The notes below the pieces were generated by a model. The model saw only the letters and a program-made list of their open reading frames with translations, did no database searches and had not been told where the DNA came from. From assembly GCA_005884305.1 (NCBI GenBank), contig VAYL01000152.1, positions 27,018 through 37,876 of the forward strand: a stretch of 10,859 nucleotides of DNA, read 5' to 3'. Source of the DNA: Actinomycetota bacterium (GTDB lineage Bacteria; Actinomycetota; Thermoleophilia; Solirubrobacterales; 70-9). Below are positions 7,259-10,859 of this stretch, in pieces; positions within the stretch are counted from its first letter, which is position 1; each line of letters begins with the position of its first letter. Position numbers and translations under genes: made by a program.

Positions 7259-8146
7259 TCAGCGGGCGGCGCCGAGGCGGCGGCGCATCCGGGCGGATAG
7301 TGACCTCGCGACGATGCTGAGCGCGAGGACGAAGAGGATGAGGATGAACGCGGCGCCCCACGCCTGGGCGTGCTTCACGGGGTCGGGGGTCTCGGAATAC
7401 CTGAAGATCGTCACGGTGACGTTTGGCAGCGGCTGAGAAGGATCGGTGACCAGCAGGTCCGGATAGATCGAGGTAACAAGCAGGAGGGGCGCCGTCTCGC
7501 CGACTGCCCGAGCGACCGCGAGGAGCGCGCCGGTGATCATCCCGCTGAGCGCCGTCGGGACCGTGACCGACAGGGTCGTGCGCCACCGGCTTGCTCCCAG
7601 TGCGAGGCCGGCCTCCTTCACGTGTCCAGGCACGAGCGCCAGGACCTCGTGGCAAGAGCGGGCAACGAGCGGAAGCATCACGATCGCGAGCCCGACCGCT
7701 CCCGCCCATCCGCTCTGTTGATGGCCGACGACTAGGAGCGCGAACACGAAGATGCCGGTGATGATCGTCGGCACTCCGTTGAGGATGTCGAGCACGTAGC
7801 GGATCACGAACCCGGAGCGCCGGCCGGCGAACTCGCTCGTGTAAATGGCGATGAGAATGCCAACCGGAATCGCCATCAGCGCGGCCAGCCCGATGAGGAT
7901 CCCAGTGCCGACCAGCGCATTTCCGATCCCACCGACACCGAAGCTCGAGGTGTTCTGGGTGAGGAAGTCGAGGTTGATCTCGCCCGCCCCCTTGAGGGCG
8001 ATGCTCACGAGCACGATGGCGAGTACGGCCACGGCCAGCAGCGCAGCGGTCCAGCAGCTCACTTCGACGGCGCGATTGATCGCGTGTCGCCGCCGCATGT
8101 TGCCGCCACCGCCGAGGAGCGCTTGGGCTGACCGGCTCGCTTCCAT
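7259..8146 (-). CDS. pstA: Phosphate ABC transporter permease PstA
   Basis: PstA is one of the two inner-membrane subunits that form the phosphate channel with PstC. It has 295 residues and about six hydrophobic segments: near 30-50, 77-101, 117-140, 146-165, 198-226 (interrupted) and 262-281. The cytoplasmic EAA loop that docks on PstB reads EAGLALGASRWRT (178-190). Other family marks are LNGVPTIITGIF (122-133) and ARAVGETAPLL (212-222). The start ATG at 8146 is only 3 bp after the pstC TAG and has AAGGTGAG seven bases upstream, inside the end of pstC, so the two permeases are probably coupled. The N-terminal 16 residues before MRRRHAINR are a polar leader. Met17 is a possible but less supported start. 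Confidence 0.95.
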   Translation of the reverse strand: MEASRSAQALLGGGGNMRRRHAINRAVEVSCWTAALLAVAVLAIVLVSIALKGAGEINLDFLTQNTSSFGVGGIGNALVGTGILIGLAALMAIPVGILIAIYTSEFAGRRSGFVIRYVLDILNGVPTIITGIFVFALLVVGHQQSGWAGAVGLAIVMLPLVARSCHEVLALVPGHVKEAGLALGASRWRTTLSVTVPTALSGMITGALLAVARAVGETAPLLLVTSIYPDLLVTDPSQPLPNVTVTIFRYSETPDPVKHAQAWGAAFILILFVLALSIVARSLSARMRRRLGAAR

Positions 8147-8149
8147 TCG

Positions 8150-9121
8150 CTAGCTCACCTTCGCCCGTCGCTGGACGCCCCGGACCAGCAGCCGCGCGAC
8201 GCCGTTGAAAACCAATGACAGAATCAGGAGCACGACCGCGAGATACCCCAGAGCCGACTGGTTGAGTGGGCTGGCGCCCTGGTACTGGGCCGCGATCTGA
8301 CTCGCCATCGTCTGCGCCGGGATGAAGATGTTCGCGTGGATCCCGGGCGCCCCGCCGATCACCTGCGTGACGGCGATCGCCTCGCCGACGGCGCGCCAGA
8401 GGCCAAGCATCACCGCGGCGATGATCCCGGGCCGCGAGTAGGGAAGAACGGTGGTCGTCATCATGTCCCAGCGTGTCCCGCCCAGGGCGAGCGCGCCCTC
8501 CTTGGCCGAGGGCGGAACGGTTGCGAAGACCTCGCGGGTCAGGCTCGAGACGATCGGCACAGTCATGATCGTGAGGATCACCATCGCGGGGAACAGCCCG
8601 ACTGGCGAGTAGGTGCCTCCGAATAACGGGATCCAGCCCAGGGCCGCATGAAGCGCCGGCTCCACGGTGTCGTTCAGGAACGGACCGAGCACGAGGATGC
8701 CCCAAAGCCCGAGGATCACGCTCGGCACCCCGGCGAGAAGCTCGACCAGGACCGCGATCGGCGTGCGACTGCGCCTTGGTGCCAGCTCGGTGAGGAACAG
8801 AGCGATCGCGATCGAGAGGGGGGTCGCAATGAGGAGTGCACCGAAGGAGCTCACCGCGGTGCCGTAGATGAACTGCGCGGCGCCGAACTGCTCGTGAACG
8901 GGATCCCAGTTGCTGGTCGTCAGGAACCCGAGGCCAAACTTCGAGATCGCGCTGCCTGCGAGCTTGAAGACCTCGTAGGTGATCCCGCCCAGGATCACGC
9001 CGGACAGGATCGCCGCGAGCAGGGTGATCAGGTAGAGGGCGCGATCGCCGAATCGATCGACCAGGCCGCGTCCCTGGCCCGAGAGAAGCGAACTGGGTGC
9101 GGTTGCGGCGTCGGTGGTCAT
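8150..9121 (-). CDS. pstC: Phosphate ABC transporter permease PstC
   Basis: PstC is the partner inner-membrane permease of PstA. The 323-residue protein has a cytoplasmic N-terminus of about 26 residues. Hydrophobic helices lie near 28-50, 87-110, 122-149, 174-194, 232-256 and 290-313. The EAA docking loop is EGALALGGTRWDM (208-220). LLAGVPSVILGLWG (128-141) and WRAVGEAIAVTQVIGG (242-257) are typical of PstC. A periplasmic loop around 66-85 precedes the core. The start is ambiguous: ATG at 9121 follows immediately after a TTG at 9124, and GAGG lies 8 nt before the TTG but 11 nt before the ATG. I chose the ATG by codon preference, and the protein differs by one residue only. The gene is separated from pstS by 96 bp containing a strong inverted repeat, and is 3 bp from pstA. 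Confidence 0.95.
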   Translation of the reverse strand: MTTDAATAPSSLLSGQGRGLVDRFGDRALYLITLLAAILSGVILGGITYEVFKLAGSAISKFGLGFLTTSNWDPVHEQFGAAQFIYGTAVSSFGALLIATPLSIAIALFLTELAPRRSRTPIAVLVELLAGVPSVILGLWGILVLGPFLNDTVEPALHAALGWIPLFGGTYSPVGLFPAMVILTIMTVPIVSSLTREVFATVPPSAKEGALALGGTRWDMMTTTVLPYSRPGIIAAVMLGLWRAVGEAIAVTQVIGGAPGIHANIFIPAQTMASQIAAQYQGASPLNQSALGYLAVVLLILSLVFNGVARLLVRGVQRRAKVS

Positions 9122-9124
9122 CAA

Positions 9125-9136
9125 GAGGCGCGCCTC
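9125..9136. repeat. 12-bp perfect palindrome over the pstC ribosome-binding site
   Basis: GAGGCGCGCCTC is identical to its reverse complement and contains the only purine-rich Shine-Dalgarno-like element (GAGG) upstream of pstC. It ends just before the TTG/ATG start pair. In RNA a single palindrome cannot fold on itself without a loop; at best a short stem with a tiny loop forms. The palindrome is seen directly; any regulatory role is inference. Confidence 0.45.
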
Positions 9137-9150
9137 GTGTGGACGGACAG

Positions 9151-9181
9151 TGCCCGGGGCCGTCCAGCGCAGCCCCGGGCA
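9151..9181 (-). terminator. pstS-pstC intergenic stem-loop (attenuator or mRNA-stabilising element)
   Basis: A perfect 10-bp inverted repeat (TGCCCGGGGC at 9151-9160; GCCCCGGGCA at 9172-9181) encloses an 11-base loop, beginning 36 bp after the pstS stop and ending about 30 bp before pstC. The stem is nine G/C pairs plus one A/T pair, so very stable. No U-run follows on the transcribed strand, so it is not a classical intrinsic terminator. Such a hairpin after a solute-binding-protein gene commonly gives more binding protein than permease, by partial termination or by protecting the 3' end of the pstS message. Which applies here is not visible. Confidence 0.6.
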
Positions 9182-9217
9182 TTCATCCCCGAACTCATTG
9201 CGTTACCGATCAGGCGC

Positions 9218-10270
9218 TCAGCCGCCGACCTTGTTGAGCGCCGTCTTGTCGTCGGCGATCACCTGCTTCGGGAGCGTCCCGTAGCCGAGGCTCTCGGCGA
9301 AGGACTGACCGGGGCCGATCGCGTAGTTGACGAAGGCCTTCAGCGCGTCGGCCTTGTCGCTGCTCGTCGGCAGGATCACGTACGTGAACGTGGAATCCGG
9401 CCATGCATTTGCGGCCGAAGCCGGCGGGTCGACGATCGAGACGCCCAGCGGCGGGACCGACTTCGCCGTCGCCGCGGCTGCGTTGATCGCCGGGATCGTC
9501 GCCTTCGGGTAGTTGCCGGCGGCGTTCTGCTCCAGGGCGTAGTCGAACCCGTTGGAGTTGACGTAGGCGATGGTCAGGTAACCGACGGCGCCGTCCGTCT
9601 TAGACACTGCCGCCGCGACTCCGTCGCTGCCGGATGCGCCCGTGCCCGTCGGGAACTTGACCTCGGTGCCAACCCCGACCTGGGACTTGAACTCGGAGCT
9701 CACGGCCGAGAGGTAGTCGGTGAACGCGTAGGTATCGCCCGAGCCGTCCGAGCGGTAGACCGGGGTGATCTTGGTCGACGGCAGGTTCACCCCAGGGTTC
9801 AGCTTCGTGATCTCAGGGTCGTTCCAGGTCGTGATCTTGCCGAGGAACATGTCTGCGAGCACCGGTCCGGTCAGGTGGATGTTGTTCGGCGCACCGCTGA
9901 GGTTGTACGCCGGGACGACCGCGCCCAGGGACCAGGGCATCTGAACGCAGCCCTTGCATGCGTTCAGCTGGTCTTGGGTCATCGGCGCATCCGAGGCGCC
10001 GAAATCCACGGTCCGCGCGGTGATCTGCTCGATACCGCCGCCAGAGCCGATGGCGCCATACGTGACCGTGTCCCCGGTCTTCGAGGCGTAGTCGGCCTGC
10101 CACTTGGACATGAGCGGCGCGACGAACGTGCTGCCGGCCCCCGTGATCGGGCCGCCGCCCGAGGAGGCCGTCGCGCTGCCTGAGCTGTCGCTGCTCGACC
10201 CGCAGGCGGCGACGCCGAGAGCGATCACTCCGCAGCAGGAAATTGCAAGTATCGACTTGCGAGAAATCAC
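9218..10270 (-). CDS. pstS: Phosphate-binding lipoprotein PstS
   Basis: PstS is the extracytoplasmic high-affinity phosphate receptor that delivers phosphate to PstCA. From GTG at 10270 the product has 350 residues. The lipoprotein signal MISRKSILAISCCGVIALGV ends at lipobox VAAC with Cys23, followed by a Ser/Gly linker. Phosphate-contacting regions are GAGSTF (44-49), GSGGG (75-79), DFGASDAPM (89-97) and RSDGSGDT (173-180), all standard in PstS. PVYRSDGSGD and GAVGYLTIAY are further family marks. A C-x-x-C pair (Cys105, Cys108) could form a disulfide. The frame also opens at a GTG at 10324, but that start adds 18 polar residues before the signal peptide. AAGGAG at 10281-10286 supports the 10270 start. 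It is the first gene after the Pho-box-like promoter, as expected for the main phosphate-starvation target. Confidence 0.95.
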   Translation of the reverse strand: MISRKSILAISCCGVIALGVAACGSSSDSSGSATASSGGGPITGAGSTFVAPLMSKWQADYASKTGDTVTYGAIGSGGGIEQITARTVDFGASDAPMTQDQLNACKGCVQMPWSLGAVVPAYNLSGAPNNIHLTGPVLADMFLGKITTWNDPEITKLNPGVNLPSTKITPVYRSDGSGDTYAFTDYLSAVSSEFKSQVGVGTEVKFPTGTGASGSDGVAAAVSKTDGAVGYLTIAYVNSNGFDYALEQNAAGNYPKATIPAINAAAATAKSVPPLGVSIVDPPASAANAWPDSTFTYVILPTSSDKADALKAFVNYAIGPGQSFAESLGYGTLPKQVIADDKTALNKVGG

Positions 10271-10280
10271 TTGGTTCGTT

Positions 10281-10286
10281 CTCCTT
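10281..10286 (-). promoter_or_regulatory. pstS ribosome-binding site
   Basis: AAGGAG, in the longer purine run AAGGAGAA, lies about 8-10 bases before the GTG at 10270. It places the pstS start there rather than at the GTG at 10324, so that the protein begins directly with its lipoprotein signal peptide. Confidence 0.75.
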
Positions 10287-10330
10287 CGTCTCTTTGTCGA
10301 GGGAGAGGGTCCCAGCGCAGGCACGTGCTC

Positions 10331-10359
10331 CTGTTACGGGCCCGTGGCCGACCTGTGAA
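10331..10359 (-). promoter_or_regulatory. Candidate pstS promoter (-35/-10)
   Basis: On the minus strand TTCACA (10359-10354) differs from the sigma-70 -35 consensus TTGACA at one base. A 17-bp spacer leads to TAACAG (10336-10331), a weak -10 match. The implied transcript would start about 50 bases before the pstS GTG. The -35 lies inside the second unit of the Pho-box-like repeat, the usual arrangement for a promoter activated by a PhoB/PhoP-type regulator that compensates for a poor core promoter. A 10-bp palindrome (ACGGGCCCGT, 10336-10345) sits in the spacer. Confidence 0.5.
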
Positions 10360-10371
10360 GAAGTCGTGAAT
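10343..10371 (-). promoter_or_regulatory. Pho-box-like direct repeat upstream of pstS
   Basis: On the minus strand three units spaced exactly 11 bp apart read ATTCACG (10371-10365), CTTCACA (10360-10354) and GGCCACG (10349-10343). Two share TTCAC and the third keeps only CCAC... as CAC. This resembles the actinobacterial PHO box, direct repeats of GTTCACC-like heptamers with four-base spacers bound by OmpR-family PhoP/RegX3. It lies six bases after the stop of the response-regulator gene and about 75-100 bases before pstS, overlapping the candidate -35. The repeat is seen directly; binding by the neighbouring regulator is inferred. Confidence 0.65.
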
Positions 10372-10376
10372 GGGCG

Positions 10377-10859
10377 CTAGCGGCGGATGACGTCCGCAGA
10401 CTTCGCCTCGTGTGGCTGCGCGGCTGGCGGTTGTCCTACCGCGGTGTCGCCGGCCTCCGGTGTGAGCGCCTGGGGGTCAAAGCGGTAACCGACGCCGAAG
10501 TGCGTGTGGATGTACTCCCACCCCGGTGAGCGCTTTTGGAGCTTGGACCGCAGTTTCCGGATGAAGACATCGACGGAGCGGTCGCCATGGGTCATCGCGT
10601 AGCCCCAGACGCGCCGGTAGATGTCGTCGCGCTCAAGCACCCTGCCGGCGTGGTCCGCCAGGACCTGGAGGAGCTCGAACTCGCGGCGCGTCAGGTCGAG
10701 GCTCTCGCCGGCGACGTAGACCTGGAAGCGGTCCGACCTGATCTCGAGGTCGCCCGCGACCAGAGGACCCGTGTCGTCGCGAACGCTGCCACGGCGGTGG
10801 CGGCGGACGACGGCCTCGATCCGGGCCATGACCTCCTCCGGGTGGCATGGCTTCGACAC
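10377..10859 (-). CDS. OmpR/PhoB-family response regulator, C-terminal part (N-terminus outside window)
   Basis: The visible 161 codons (about 160 residues) are the end of a two-component transcription factor. The first codons read SKPCHPEEVMARIEAVVRR, where Lys-Pro is the conserved pair at the end of the receiver domain, so the phosphorylated aspartate and most of the receiver lie beyond the right edge; the GTG at the edge is internal, not a start. Residues 35-128 form the winged-helix DNA-binding domain: a leading beta sheet (GDLEIRSDRFQVYV), LTRREFELLQVLADHAGRVL, the recognition helix RSVDVFIRKLRSKL (95-108) and the wing HFGVGYRF. A 32-residue disordered tail follows. Its position directly before a Pho-box-like site and pstSCAB-phoU makes a PhoB/PhoP/RegX3-type phosphate regulator very likely. 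The partner kinase is not in the window. Gene naming is left open because lineage nomenclature differs. Confidence 0.9.
   Translation of the reverse strand: MSKPCHPEEVMARIEAVVRRHRRGSVRDDTGPLVAGDLEIRSDRFQVYVAGESLDLTRREFELLQVLADHAGRVLERDDIYRRVWGYAMTHGDRSVDVFIRKLRSKLQKRSPGWEYIHTHFGVGYRFDPQALTPEAGDTAVGQPPAAQPHEAKSADVIRR

Noticed and set aside
7203..9182. 659-codon minus-strand frame through pstA and pstC
   Set aside because: It is a different frame of the same strand, Arg/Pro/Gly-rich, without membrane helices or motifs. The true permease frames show EAA loops and transmembrane segments.
8648..10183. Long plus-strand open frame of 511 codons opposite pstC and pstS
   Set aside because: The product is charged low-complexity sequence with no recognisable domain, and it is antisense to secure pstC and pstS. 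I treat it as a codon-bias shadow.
10270..10324. Upstream GTG start giving PstS an extra 18 residues
   Set aside because: It would put a polar, Arg-rich leader before the lipoprotein signal and leave the AAGGAG at 10281-10286 inside the gene. The start at 10270 fits both signals.
10321..10328. GCACGTGC palindrome in the pstS leader as an operator
   Set aside because: Eight-base G/C palindromes are common at this composition, the flanks do not extend symmetrically, and no neighbour suggests a cognate regulator.

Overview
This is a GC-rich window (roughly two-thirds G+C by eye) in which every gene I can support lies on the minus strand. High G+C, frequent GTG/TTG starts, an actinobacterial-style Pho-box direct repeat, a short Ppx without the C-terminal HD domain and an ALETQ-type M1 peptidase together suggest an actinomycete-lineage bacterium. 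A Thermoleophilia/Solirubrobacterales relative is plausible, but that placement is inference from gene style only.

In the direction of transcription (right to left) the layout is as follows. (1) 10859-10377: the C-terminal part of an OmpR/PhoB-family response regulator. (2) 10376-10271: a short regulatory gap with an 11-bp-spaced TTCAC direct repeat (Pho-box-like) overlapping a plausible -35/-10. (3) 10270-6320: pstS, pstC, pstA and pstB, the high-affinity phosphate ABC importer, with a strong inverted repeat between pstS and pstC. (4) 6320-5607: phoU, overlapping pstB by one base. (5) 5543-4644: a short exopolyphosphatase, ppx. (6) 4599-3482: two overlapping CHAD genes that look like the N- and C-terminal halves of one polyphosphate-binding CHAD domain. 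(7) 3455-2826: a small HD hydrolase with the (p)ppGpp-hydrolase (MESH1/SpoT-hydrolase) residue set. (8) 2826-1351: a secreted M1-family zinc metallopeptidase. (9) 1313-1: the N-terminal about 437 residues of polyphosphate kinase 1, running off the left edge.

The genes are collinear with gaps from -4 to 106 bp, and several junctions overlap (TGATG at pstB/phoU and HD/M1; TTGA at the CHAD pair). The block reads as a phosphate sensing, uptake and storage locus. The regulator and PhoU sense and gate import through PstSCAB. Ppk1 and Ppx make and degrade polyphosphate, the CHAD proteins probably bind it, and the HD enzyme may link it to the stringent response. The role of the M1 peptidase here is not evident.

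No gene-free stretch exceeds 110 bases. I found no tRNA, rRNA, CRISPR array, insertion sequence or attachment site. The long plus-strand open frames are codon-bias shadows of the minus-strand genes. The best candidates for something under-described are the split CHAD hemidomain pair and the placement of a small alarmone hydrolase between polyphosphate-binding and polyphosphate-synthesis genes.
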